This document shows positions 24,156 to 32,463 of a DNA stretch of 34,474 nucleotides, in pieces. The DNA is from Phycisphaerales bacterium (GTDB taxonomy: Bacteria; Planctomycetota; Phycisphaerae; Phycisphaerales; SM1A02). Location: positions 1 through 34,474 of the forward strand of contig DTSO01000042.1 in assembly GCA_012965315.1 (NCBI GenBank), written 5' to 3'. The notes under the pieces were generated by a model that worked only from the letters and a program-made list of their open reading frames with translations, was not told where the DNA came from and ran no database searches. The position numbers and the translations under genes are program-made. Positions within the stretch are counted from its first letter, which is position 1. Every line of letters starts with the position of its first letter.

Positions 24156-27092
24156 TTACTGTGGGCTTGAGCCCTGTAAGCCACGGATTGTAATGGTATC
24201 AATCGCAGGATCCATATTCCAGGTAACGCCTTCAGCCCGAACAGGGTACGGGCTGCCCTGTGTTAAAATCGCAACGGTCCTACCTTGGGTAGCGGATAAA
24301 TCAGCAATGCCTGTGCGTAAGTTATAGTCAAATAAATCACAGTCAACGGTTCGGGATTCTGTTGCAATGTAAACAGTTCCCTTTGCAACTAACTGCTGTA
24401 GATCCATGCCTCGCATGGTCAATTCAGAAGTGCCGTCTTTATTCGTGCGAACTCGGTTTGGGTCAACGGAAATCGCTTCAATTCTGTCCGATGTAAGCAT
24501 ACCTATTGAACCGTCGAGACCTTTGTGTAGCATTTGAACGTTGCCATTCATCTCGATTCGATATAAATCGTCAGATAATTTTGTGGTTTTGAGTTTTTTG
24601 TCCCAAGTAAATCGAGTAGTTCCTCTTCCTGCAAGGGATGATTGATGCAGTTCTTTGCTTGGAACTCTTGGATCTCGAAGAACAAGTTCGCCGTTACCAA
24701 CGGCGAGTGTTTCAAAAGTTATTGCATCGAATTCAATGTGGTTGCCACCTATGTAATACACAACTGGCGGCGCTGCCAAGTCTAGTGGTTCCCAAGAACG
24801 GTGTTCAATTTTCGCGTCGTTTTTTGCAATGACTTTCTTAAGTTGGCGCTCTTCATTTTCTGTATCAACGTGCATCTTTTCAAATTCAAGACGTAAGTCG
24901 TCACCTGTCATTTGGCTTCGTTCAATAGAAGTTCTCTGTGAACGAACATCGACACTCCCTTTTAAGTCAATTGCTCCAGCATTGTTATTGAATGTTCTGT
25001 CAAGCAACATATTCTTTTTCCAATTTGCTCGCATCGAAACATTGACGGGCTCTTTAACTCGCTGTTCTTTGTTATCTACGTCTGGTCGAGCAATACGATG
25101 GTTTGGAGAAACGTCAAGCGGGGCATCTAAAAAGAGTGCTTGTCCTGCGCCATTCCATTTTCCTTTTCCGCTTGCTCTATCGAGGGTTAATGTTGCGAAA
25201 TCCCCGCGGTTCATCAACATGCGTTTGTATGCGATTAATACATTTCCCTCGAGGATGGCAATGTCTTGCGATATATCGCCTTCGAGGGAATTACAGAAGG
25301 CGCGACCACCATCGTCGAGTAAGACCTGGACATCGCCAGTAGCATTCATTTTGTCAGCTTTCGTACCCTTTAACATTGAGCCATCATCGCTGACTTCTTT
25401 AGTATTTTGAACAAATGTAACTCGCGCTTCGTCAGACCACATTGTCTGTGTGTCGCTCATCGCCTTAACTTGGCCAGTTGCAATAGCAATGCTAGGGGAG
25501 GAGCCACCATCATCATCGGGCTCAAAATGAACAGTTAATGTACTGCAAGTAACAGTTGAGCCTTCGTCTGACAAAATGACATCGCCATTGCAAACTACTT
25601 TATCAAGGGCATCATCGCCATCAGCGCCAAAGTAAAAATCAACTCCATCTTTCCAGACAAGGGAAGTACTGGTCGAAGTAGGCGCTATAGATTTCATTTG
25701 CCCGCTACCAACCGCTCCGCCTTCCCCGTCTTCTCTTGCAACCCAAAGATGTTGGGAAAGAGTTTCAAAATCATTCATTATGAGTGAACTTGGCGAACCA
25801 TACAGATCAATTCGGTCGTGAGCGACTTCGTACCGAAGCATTGCTCCAGTTGCAGTCATTTCTTGAATATTGTCAATCAGTTTGACAGGTTCATTTGCTG
25901 ATGCAAACAATTCAATTCGTGTGTCTTCTGGTGTTGAAGGTCGTAGTGCTTCGTCGAGCAATGGAACCATTGTGAGTCCTCCGTCGCATGTAAGGCGAAC
26001 AGGGGGTTGGGTTGGTTCTTGCAATGTTGAAGCGAGTGCTGTTGCAACGATAGTAGAGTGAATTCCAAAAGGTAGCATGGCTATTGTCCTTGTCGGTTGA
26101 GTTCTTCTTACCATAGACGATGAATCGCTTTCATCAGAAAAAGCAACTGTAAGTCTATCCCCGAATGCAACTCGACCGGTTATTTGGTCGCCTTGCAAGA
26201 TAGATACGTTGTCTAAAAAAGTAAGAATGTAATATTCATTTGTTGGGCCAACTGCAGCAGCATGGATGCGGTGAGATACATTGTGCTTAGTCTTCTTAAT
26301 TGTCTTTTTAATCGAAGTTGATTTTGCTTCCGTTGAAATTCGAGGAGTCTGCGGCAAGGTATTTGGTTGTACTTTGTCTGGATAGAATTCTAGGAAATCT
26401 AATTCTTCAAGTCGTAAATATTCGATGCGACCAATTTTGTCATTGAATCGAACAGTAAGTTGTCTACCGGAGAGTTTTTGTGATGCGGAAACGATCCGCA
26501 CTTCGCTGTCGCACGTTATCTCGCCTAAGAAGTTATCAAAACTTGCTTGGGGTGTAGTTAGAACCATTGACGGAAGAGAACTGATTCTGATGCCTTGCTG
26601 ATCAAGGTCATACATTTCAACACGGACATGGCCTGCAATTTCGCCTGATTCTAAAATACGTTGAGGTGCATTTGCAATCCCTTTGTCGCCAGTAATGACA
26701 ATGAGTTGGCTATCGGAAAGAAAAATCTCAACTTCGGGTTTCTTCATTTCAATCCAGCCAGAAGGAAGATCAGGGGGGTTTGGATCGAGGGATTCACATC
26801 TGTATTGCTGGGAGAGTTTACCAAATTCGTCTGTTTGTTGAACCCAGCCACCTTGCGGTAAATCGATACCAACATTCGAAGTAGAGTTAGATGTATTCGC
26901 TGTTGTCGTTGGAATTGATGACTGTAGCAAGTCAATGACATCATCGCTTTTGACACGCTCTGGTTGTTCAGGTTCATTCCCGCCAATTGCAAACAGTAAT
27001 GCAATTAAAAGTAAGGAGAAAAGTGAACTTACGCCAACTACGATTAGCCCGAGTTGTTTATTTGCATTTTTTTGAGGTCGATGGTTGTTCAT
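24156..27092 (-). CDS. Giant LptC/LptA (OstA)-like envelope protein
   Basis: This 978-residue protein has one N-terminal membrane helix (about 14-37, LGLIVVGVSSLFSLLLIALLFA), a Ser/Thr-rich linker and a very long periplasmic region of short beta-strand repeats with alternating polar and hydrophobic residues. The repeats resemble the OstA/LptA beta-jellyroll (for example GNGELVLRDPRV, MNGNVQMLHKG, AKGTVYIATESR, CNGDVILSDEGS). Single-helix anchor plus jellyroll is the LptC plan, while the length suggests several LptA-like modules in one chain, possibly forming its own lipid bridge between membranes. Its ATG overlaps the kdsC stop (ATGA). The neighbours kdsD and kdsC make Kdo, the sugar of the LPS core, which supports an LPS export role. 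Homology is inferred from pattern and context, so moderate certainty. Confidence 0.65.
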   Translation of the reverse strand: MNNHRPQKNANKQLGLIVVGVSSLFSLLLIALLFAIGGNEPEQPERVKSDDVIDLLQSSIPTTTANTSNSTSNVGIDLPQGGWVQQTDEFGKLSQQYRCESLDPNPPDLPSGWIEMKKPEVEIFLSDSQLIVITGDKGIANAPQRILESGEIAGHVRVEMYDLDQQGIRISSLPSMVLTTPQASFDNFLGEITCDSEVRIVSASQKLSGRQLTVRFNDKIGRIEYLRLEELDFLEFYPDKVQPNTLPQTPRISTEAKSTSIKKTIKKTKHNVSHRIHAAAVGPTNEYYILTFLDNVSILQGDQITGRVAFGDRLTVAFSDESDSSSMVRRTQPTRTIAMLPFGIHSTIVATALASTLQEPTQPPVRLTCDGGLTMVPLLDEALRPSTPEDTRIELFASANEPVKLIDNIQEMTATGAMLRYEVAHDRIDLYGSPSSLIMNDFETLSQHLWVAREDGEGGAVGSGQMKSIAPTSTSTSLVWKDGVDFYFGADGDDALDKVVCNGDVILSDEGSTVTCSTLTVHFEPDDDGGSSPSIAIATGQVKAMSDTQTMWSDEARVTFVQNTKEVSDDGSMLKGTKADKMNATGDVQVLLDDGGRAFCNSLEGDISQDIAILEGNVLIAYKRMLMNRGDFATLTLDRASGKGKWNGAGQALFLDAPLDVSPNHRIARPDVDNKEQRVKEPVNVSMRANWKKNMLLDRTFNNNAGAIDLKGSVDVRSQRTSIERSQMTGDDLRLEFEKMHVDTENEERQLKKVIAKNDAKIEHRSWEPLDLAAPPVVYYIGGNHIEFDAITFETLAVGNGELVLRDPRVPSKELHQSSLAGRGTTRFTWDKKLKTTKLSDDLYRIEMNGNVQMLHKGLDGSIGMLTSDRIEAISVDPNRVRTNKDGTSELTMRGMDLQQLVAKGTVYIATESRTVDCDLFDYNLRTGIADLSATQGRTVAILTQGSPYPVRAEGVTWNMDPAIDTITIRGLQGSSPQ

Positions 27093-27622
27093 TGCGTAGC
27101 GGGTTCTGCTTTGCTCTTTTCAACAGTTACTTCCCAAGTACCAGAAGCTCGCATTAAATATTCAATTGCTTCCCTGACAGCGCCACGCCCACCAAGTTTA
27201 GTGGTTGTAAAGTCCGCAACATCTTGAATTTCAGGTGCTGCGTCGCCAACTGCGATTGCATGTCCTACAAATTGCATTATTGGCAAGTCGCCAAGATCGT
27301 CACCAACAAAACAAGTTTGTTCCATCGTTGCACCAATTTTTGAAAGGGCTTTATGCAAATCTGCAATTTTGTCTTTTGATCCTTGGTAAACATATTTGAC
27401 GCCAAGTTCTTTTGCTCGAATGGTAACGCACTCTGCGTTTCTTCCACTAATAAAAATGACGTGATTTCCTGCTTTTTGCCAAAGGGAAATTCCAAGCCCG
27501 TCGTGGACATGAAAGGTTTTTAATTCGTGCTGGAGACTTCCAGAGATAGTTATGGTTCCATCTGTCAGGACACCATCTACATCAAGCGCGAGGACTTTGA
27601 TTTCTTGTGGGATTGAAGTCAT
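27089..27622 (-). CDS. kdsC: 3-deoxy-D-manno-octulosonate 8-phosphate phosphatase (KdsC-like)
   Basis: This HAD-superfamily C0 phosphatase of 177 residues has nucleophile/acid D14 and D16 (LALDVDGVLTDG), motif II FISGRNAE, and the C-terminal FVGDDLGDLPIM with the metal-binding aspartates. KdsC makes free Kdo from Kdo-8-phosphate. The start ATG 27622 overlaps the stop of the upstream Ntn hydrolase (ATGA), and its own stop overlaps the lpt-like gene. The adjacent kdsD supports Kdo rather than another sugar phosphate. Confidence 0.9.
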   Translation of the reverse strand: MTSIPQEIKVLALDVDGVLTDGTITISGSLQHELKTFHVHDGLGISLWQKAGNHVIFISGRNAECVTIRAKELGVKYVYQGSKDKIADLHKALSKIGATMEQTCFVGDDLGDLPIMQFVGHAIAVGDAAPEIQDVADFTTTKLGGRGAVREAIEYLMRASGTWEVTVEKSKAEPATQ

Positions 27623-28188
27623 ACGGTTAGTTGAAGGACATCGACGGAACCGCCGCATTGGAGGTTCATGGCAATAGCTGCTTTAACGGCATCGCTTGCG
27701 AGTTCCGCAATGTCATCAGTCCTTTCATACAAAGTGTAGAGGACTCCGATAGCGTATTCGCCTCCGGAGCCAATTGCATAATATCTGTTGAGTGGGGTCA
27801 CTCCAAGGTCGGATGCTACGGTGAAAATACCACCTGAATTTGCAATTAAGAAAGTTGAATCAAGGTCGCCAAATGGCGAACATGCTTGTGAAGCTTGATC
27901 ATTCACAAAAGTGTAATGCTCATGGAGCGCTTTCCAAAACTCAAGAAAGAAGGTGAAAATTTTTCGTGAACTTGAAAGGTCTGGCGTTGGTCGCGTTGCT
28001 AAAAAATCATTCAAGATGTCGTCGTAAACTGCCCAGCCAGCGCCGCCGATGAGTGAGTCGCCGATTCTTCCGACTTTTGGGGTACGCGCGTTTTCTTGCG
28101 GCATGACTTCAGAGTCGCCAAAGGTCGTAAGTGTGTCCGCTGCCATTACAATTTTATTTTCTTTTCGGATTGCAACAATAACAGACAT
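27619..28188 (-). CDS. HslV/proteasome-like Ntn hydrolase with N-terminal Ser
   Basis: This 189-residue member of the peptidase T1 (proteasome beta/HslV) fold has VIVAIRKENKIVMAADTLTTFGD at the start, FLIANSGGIFTVASDLGV, and the conserved AIGSGGEYAIGVLYTLYE. Classical HslV and proteasome beta subunits expose an N-terminal Thr as nucleophile. Here the codon after ATG is TCT, so removal of Met would leave Ser. The sequence resembles a branch of HslV-related proteins with the AADTLTTFGD motif rather than enterobacterial HslV. No HslU ATPase gene is present. The ATG has GGAG 6 bases upstream, inside the kdsD 3' end, and starts 2 bp after that stop. The position between two Kdo genes is unexplained. 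Confidence 0.75.
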   Translation of the reverse strand: MSVIVAIRKENKIVMAADTLTTFGDSEVMPQENARTPKVGRIGDSLIGGAGWAVYDDILNDFLATRPTPDLSSSRKIFTFFLEFWKALHEHYTFVNDQASQACSPFGDLDSTFLIANSGGIFTVASDLGVTPLNRYYAIGSGGEYAIGVLYTLYERTDDIAELASDAVKAAIAMNLQCGGSVDVLQLTV

Positions 28189-28190
28189 AT

Positions 28191-29228
28191 TTACTCCGTG
28201 ACTACTTTCATAGCGATTAAATCTTGAACATCAATCAATCCAATCGGGAAATTGTCGTCATCAACAATTGGAATTTCATCTACGCGATATTCTGCGACGA
28301 GTTGTTTTGCATCTCGAACTAAAGAGCTGGCAAGAAGTCTTCTTGGATTAGAAGTTGCAACATCACCGATGGTTCTTACCATGGGTGTCTTGTCATCAAT
28401 TACAAGTCGTCGCAAATCACCGTCAGTAAAAATACCGGTGAGTTTTCCTGTTGTGTCGACAAGTAGAATAGCACCTGCTCTGCGTACGCCTTTTGCAGGC
28501 CGAGCCAACTGCAGTGCATCGCCAACTGTTGTGTTGTTTTGAATTACAGGGACGTTTTCGCCAACTTTGAAACGAATGATTTCAGTAATTGTCCGAAGTC
28601 CGATACCGAGCATGCCACCTGGGTGGTGTTTGTGAAATTCATCAGCCGTAAAATTTCTTCGTCGTGATAGTGCAAGGCCGAGTGCGTCACCAATTGCTAA
28701 TGTTGCTGTTGTTGATGCAGTTGGTGCCAAGTTCAATGGGCATGCTTCTGAAAGTGAACCGATAGCAAGGTGCACGGTGCATAATTTTGCAAGTGGTGAA
28801 TCGTCTGCTTTGGATATGCCAATGCAGGGGATGCCATCCGTTCGGAGTATAGCGGCGAGGTTTACAACCTCCTCTGTTGTTCCTGAGTAACTCATGAGAA
28901 TGACAACGTCAGCTCGTCGAATGGATCCAAGGTCGCCATGCACGGCTTCGGCTGGGTGAACTACGTGAGATGGTTGTCCGATACTTGAAAACGTCGAAGA
29001 AAGTTTTGCTCCAATTAGCCCAGATTTACCCATCCCGCTAAATACAGTATGACCATCGCACTTCTCGAGGATATCGAGCGCTTTAGTCCACGCTTCAGCA
29101 TGGGAATTGTCAGATGCAATCCGTTTTGAAACGGACTGCACGGCGTTTACTTCAGCAGTGAGAACATCGCAGATAAATGCATGTTCCGAAGATAAAGTTG
29201 CGTTTGAATGTGTTTGTTGTGTGCTCAT
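28191..29228 (-). CDS. kdsD: Arabinose-5-phosphate isomerase (KdsD/KpsF)
   Basis: This enzyme interconverts ribulose-5-phosphate and arabinose-5-phosphate, the Kdo precursor. Its 345 residues comprise an N-terminal SIS domain with GMGKSG (65-70), HPAEAVHGDLG (91-101), SYSGTTEE (113-120) and FHKHHPGGMLG, and two C-terminal CBS domains (about 225-345, ending VDEIPIVDDDNFPIGLIDVQDL). The total length is slightly above the E. coli enzyme (328). It is the first gene of the minus-strand run kdsD - Ntn hydrolase - kdsC - lptC/A-like - nuoC. It is divergent from scpA with 45 bp between start codons. Confidence 0.95.
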   Translation of the reverse strand: MSTQQTHSNATLSSEHAFICDVLTAEVNAVQSVSKRIASDNSHAEAWTKALDILEKCDGHTVFSGMGKSGLIGAKLSSTFSSIGQPSHVVHPAEAVHGDLGSIRRADVVILMSYSGTTEEVVNLAAILRTDGIPCIGISKADDSPLAKLCTVHLAIGSLSEACPLNLAPTASTTATLAIGDALGLALSRRRNFTADEFHKHHPGGMLGIGLRTITEIIRFKVGENVPVIQNNTTVGDALQLARPAKGVRRAGAILLVDTTGKLTGIFTDGDLRRLVIDDKTPMVRTIGDVATSNPRRLLASSLVRDAKQLVAEYRVDEIPIVDDDNFPIGLIDVQDLIAMKVVTE

Positions 29229-29273
29229 GAAACTATGATGTGTATTGTACCTAACGGTTAAAGATTACGCCCT

Positions 29274-30101
29274 ATGTCACTACCACAAGAACAGTTCAGA
29301 ATTGCAATAGATGCCTTTGATGGGCCTCTTGACCTTCTTTTGTACCTTGTGAGGCGTGCTGAAGTAGATATTCATGACATCCCCATAGCTCGAATCACTG
29401 ACGACTATCTTGAAGTGCTCAAAAGTGGCGCTGGAGTTGACGTTGAGATGGCTGGCGAATTCCTCGTGATGGCAGCAACTCTCATCGAAATTAAATCTCG
29501 ATCGCTTGTCCCGCCTGAGCAAGTTGCAGAAGACGACGAGGAACATGGCAAAGGTGACGATGAAGAAGACCCACGTGGTGATTTGATTCGGCAGCTACTT
29601 TCATATCAGCGATTTAGAACAGCATCTGAACTCCTAGAAAACCGCAGGATTACATTTGGCTTGAAGTACGAAATTCGAATTGCTACTCCGAAAATGCCAA
29701 TTGAAAATGAAGAACCCGCTCTAGAATTAGATGATGTTCATATTTTAGATTTGTCTGACGCGTATGAGCATATTGCAAGCGCAATCGATTTCACCCGTCT
29801 TGATGGTCACCATGTTGCATTTGATGATATTCCTATTGAATTATGTCAAGAAGATTTACTTAATCGGTTAGAAACTGCGAGTGATAGCAAACTTTCACTT
29901 CAATCAACATTTGCTGGGTTAACGCTTCCAGAACGTGTGGGAATGTTTTTAGCAACGCTAGAATTAGTTCGAATTCGAATCATCACCATCCAACAAGATG
30001 ATGATGGCGCAGGCGAAATTATCATTATGCTTCTCAAAGGAGAAACTGGATTTGATTTTGAAATTACTTCTCGCGACGAACCGAATTCTGAAGCGCATTA
30101 A
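29274..30101 (+). CDS. scpA: Segregation and condensation protein A
   Basis: ScpA is the kleisin subunit that links the two heads of SMC in the bacterial condensin. Its 275 residues show the N-terminal FDGPLDLLLYLVRRAEVDIHDIPIARITDDYL and AATLIEIKSRSLVPP, an acidic linker (about 85-97), and a C-terminal winged helix ending VRIRIITIQQDDDGAGEIIIML. scpB, usually next door, is absent. Instead the gene runs head-on into rluB, often an scp neighbour in other phyla, with a 38-bp overlap of the 3' ends. Confidence 0.95.
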   Translation: MSLPQEQFRIAIDAFDGPLDLLLYLVRRAEVDIHDIPIARITDDYLEVLKSGAGVDVEMAGEFLVMAATLIEIKSRSLVPPEQVAEDDEEHGKGDDEEDPRGDLIRQLLSYQRFRTASELLENRRITFGLKYEIRIATPKMPIENEEPALELDDVHILDLSDAYEHIASAIDFTRLDGHHVAFDDIPIELCQEDLLNRLETASDSKLSLQSTFAGLTLPERVGMFLATLELVRIRIITIQQDDDGAGEIIIMLLKGETGFDFEITSRDEPNSEAH

Positions 30102-30894
30102 ATTCTTGAAGGGTTAAGTCTCTCCATTGTCCAGGGCGAAGCCCTTTTAGTGCAACGGGACCGATATGTGTGCGACGTAATCGTTTAACGGGGTGTCCAA
30201 CGATGGCAAGCATCCGACGGATTTGTCTGTTACGACCTTCAGCGAGTGTAATTTTTAAGAGGGTTCGATCACGGTCGTGTTTGACGATTTCAACACCTTT
30301 GATAGTTGCTTTTTGCCCCTTGCGTTTCGCATCATGTTTTGTATACGCATCTGCAAGGTAAATCCCTTTTTGAAGTTTTTCAATGGTTTCGTCATTGACT
30401 TTGCCTCGGACTGAAACTTCGTAGGTTTTGCTCACTTTGTGGCGTGGGTGTGTTAATTCATTTGTCAAAACATTGTCATTTGTAAGAAGCAAGAGACCTT
30501 GGCTATCCATATCTAGGCGACCGATTGGGAAAATGCGAGTACCGGAGGGGTGCCTGACAATATCGCCAATGCAAGGACGACCTTCAGGATCTGCCATCGT
30601 GCAAACAATACCTCGTGGTTTGTAATACATCACATACACATTATCTGCATGAAGATTCAGTTTGCGGTCTGCAATGGTAATTCGGTCAATAGCAGGATCA
30701 ATCCATGCAGGGAGGAAGTTGATAACGACCCCATTTACCTTAACTTCGCCTGATTCAATCATTTCTTCGCATTTTCGTCTTGACGCAATTCCACCAGAAG
30801 CCATGACGCGTTGTAAGCGTTGGCCTCTGTTTGCATCTTTAAAAGGCAAAGTTGGATCATGTTCTGACGAATCGGTGTTGGTATTCCAGCCCAT
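30064..30894 (-). CDS. RluB/RsuA-family rRNA pseudouridine synthase
   Basis: This 276-residue protein has an S4 RNA-binding domain (about 26-70, RLQRVMASGGIASRRKCEEMIESGEVKVNG) and a RsuA-type catalytic domain. The catalytic Asp is D128 in the motif GRLDMDSQGLLLLTND, where the common form is GRLDxxTEGLL. The C-terminal EGRNRQIRRMLAIVGHPVKRLRR is diagnostic. RluB modifies 23S rRNA U2605 in E. coli; RsuA/RluE/RluF relatives act elsewhere, so the exact site is not certain. It is divergent from the YihY gene (22 bp between starts). Confidence 0.93.
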   Translation of the reverse strand: MGWNTNTDSSEHDPTLPFKDANRGQRLQRVMASGGIASRRKCEEMIESGEVKVNGVVINFLPAWIDPAIDRITIADRKLNLHADNVYVMYYKPRGIVCTMADPEGRPCIGDIVRHPSGTRIFPIGRLDMDSQGLLLLTNDNVLTNELTHPRHKVSKTYEVSVRGKVNDETIEKLQKGIYLADAYTKHDAKRKGQKATIKGVEIVKHDRDRTLLKITLAEGRNRQIRRMLAIVGHPVKRLRRTHIGPVALKGLRPGQWRDLTLQEFNALQNSVRREK

Positions 30895-30916
30895 TTTGGC
30901 TAGTCTACCACGTTAC

Positions 30917-31846
30917 ATGCCTTTCCATACGATAATCAAGCGACTTCAAGCAGCAATTCGAAATCCAATTGGAGAGTTATCTCGATGGGAGCGTGTGATT
31001 CACTACACCTGGCAACTCGTTCGGCAGGGTGCTTCGCAGTTATCGCACGACAGAGCAAGCATGATGGCTGCTTCATTGACGTACAGAACCTTATTCGGAT
31101 TGCTGCCAGTAACCGTCGTTGGAACCGCCGTTGCTCGTTCTGTTATTGGAAATGAACAATTTGAACAATATTTACACGAAGGTATTGCTGCGGTTGGGAT
31201 GAACAAGTTTTCGCTTGGCACAACTGACACCGGCGTTTTAATTACGCTTGGGAGTTGGCTTTCGGGTATTGTTTCAAGTGGAATGAATATTGATATTTCC
31301 GCTTTGACGTGGATTGGTCTGTTGGTTCTTGCTTATTCTGCGATCACACTCTTGGTTGATATCGAATCTTGCTTCAATTTTATATGCCGAAGTACAAAAG
31401 GGCGGGCATGGCTAAAGCGGATTCCGCTCTACCTCTTTTTGTTTTCATTCGGCCCAGTTTTAATCGCACTCGCTCTTTGGGTTGATGCGTTGATGTATTC
31501 TCTGATTCACGCCGTTATTCCTTGGAGTTGGATGAATTGGGCATTGGATAGTATTTGGGATTTTTTCTTAGGTTGGCTATTGCTCGTGCTCTTATACCGA
31601 CTTGTTCCAACGGTACGGCTACATCTGAAGGCAATTATGATTGGGGCATTTGTTGCTTCATTACTCCTACTCATTGGTAAAGAATCGCTTGGTCTTTATT
31701 TTGATCATGCAATTTCACTGAAGCAGATTTATGGTTCATTAGGACTTGTGCCAATTTTCATGTTTTGGCTCTATTTGATGTGGCTTATCATTCTTTTGGG
31801 TCTACAAGTTGCTGCAATTGTGCACAACGTAGCCGTTTCCACCTAA
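30917..31846 (+). CDS. YihY/BrkB-family inner membrane protein
   Basis: This 309-residue polytopic protein has about six membrane helices, with LSHDRASMMAASLTYRTLFGLLPVTVVGTAVA (first helix and the conserved polar A-x-L-x-Y/F motif), LTWIGLLVLAYSAITLLVDIE, IPLYLFLFSFGPVLIALALWVD and FFLGWLLLVLLYRLVPT. It ends in SLGLVPIFMFWLYLMWLIILLGLQVAAI, the usual family terminus. The family was once mislabelled RNase BN and its function is unsettled. ATG 30917 is the start; the upstream frame extension lies inside rluB. Confidence 0.92.
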   Translation: MPFHTIIKRLQAAIRNPIGELSRWERVIHYTWQLVRQGASQLSHDRASMMAASLTYRTLFGLLPVTVVGTAVARSVIGNEQFEQYLHEGIAAVGMNKFSLGTTDTGVLITLGSWLSGIVSSGMNIDISALTWIGLLVLAYSAITLLVDIESCFNFICRSTKGRAWLKRIPLYLFLFSFGPVLIALALWVDALMYSLIHAVIPWSWMNWALDSIWDFFLGWLLLVLLYRLVPTVRLHLKAIMIGAFVASLLLLIGKESLGLYFDHAISLKQIYGSLGLVPIFMFWLYLMWLIILLGLQVAAIVHNVAVST

Positions 31847-31903
31847 AAAGAGCATCAAGTTGTGTAAATACACTCATTTTTTCATCAATAACAGCCATTT
31901 CTA

Positions 31904-31920
31904 GATTCTTTGAAAGAATC
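31904..31920. promoter_or_regulatory. 17-bp palindrome upstream of the STAS gene
   Basis: GATTCTTT-G-AAAGAATC is a perfect palindrome with a single central base, 47 bp before the STAS start. With no loop it fits a dimeric regulator's operator better than a hairpin. Just upstream, GTGTA-AA-TACAC (31862-31873) followed by CATTTTTT may be a weak yihY terminator. Confidence 0.4.
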
Positions 31921-31967
31921 ACAGAAAATGCCGCTTTTCTACATGAACACAAAAGTGGAGCACAATT

Positions 31968-32375
31968 ATGACCGATGAAAAAAAAATGAATGGATTCAAC
32001 CAAAATAACAGCACTAACCATCGACGATCTTTGTTTGTCGATATTTCCTTTTCAAACGGAACCATGAAGGCATCCATCGTTGGTCCCCGCATTGGTGAAC
32101 GAGAAGCAAGTATCGTTGCAAATGCAGTGAACGGAAAACTAAAAGAATATGGCAAGAAAGTGAACAAACTCGTTCTAGATTTCAGCGATATTCAATTTAT
32201 CTCCAGCCTTGGTCTTGGAATGTGCATTGATGTTCGAAATACTGCTGAGAATTGCAACGCATCTACTTCGATTGTCGGCCTTACATGCCATTTGAAAGAA
32301 CTTTTTGAGTTGATGAGGTTGGATAGATTGTTCGAAATCGTCGCAGCATCAGCTACATTTGGTTCTGCAGCCTGA
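31968..32375 (+). CDS. STAS-domain protein, anti-sigma factor antagonist-like
   Basis: This 135-residue protein has a good Shine-Dalgarno (GGAG, 7 nt before ATG). After a polar Asn-rich N-terminal extension of about 20 residues comes a single STAS domain with the core KLVLDFSDIQFISSLGLGMCIDV (68-89). Ser80 aligns with the regulatory phosphoserine of SpoIIAA, while the preceding Asp of the classical DSSG is replaced by S79. Such proteins switch partner anti-sigma kinases or act in phosphatase relays. No kinase (RsbW/SpoIIAB type), PP2C or sigma gene is adjacent, so the partner is unknown. The 3' end leads into the inverted repeat before nuoB. Confidence 0.88.
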   Translation: MTDEKKMNGFNQNNSTNHRRSLFVDISFSNGTMKASIVGPRIGEREASIVANAVNGKLKEYGKKVNKLVLDFSDIQFISSLGLGMCIDVRNTAENCNASTSIVGLTCHLKELFELMRLDRLFEIVAASATFGSAA

Positions 32376-32411
32376 ACGAAATAGGCAATGAAATCAAAAC
32401 TACATGCAACT

Positions 32412-32444
32412 CTGTCGCATCAACTCCCCCAGTTAATGCGACAG
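32412..32444 (+). promoter_or_regulatory. Perfect 9-bp inverted repeat in the nuoB leader
   Basis: CTGTCGCAT (32412-32420) and ATGCGACAG (32436-32444) are exact complements around a 15-nt C-rich loop. The 3' arm ends 19 nt before the nuoB ATG. A weaker outer TACAT/ATGTA pairing (32401-32405/32453-32457) could lengthen it over the translation start region. No U-run follows, so it is not a standard terminator of the STAS gene. Confidence 0.55.
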
Positions 32445-32463
32445 TTTGTATTATGTACATCTT

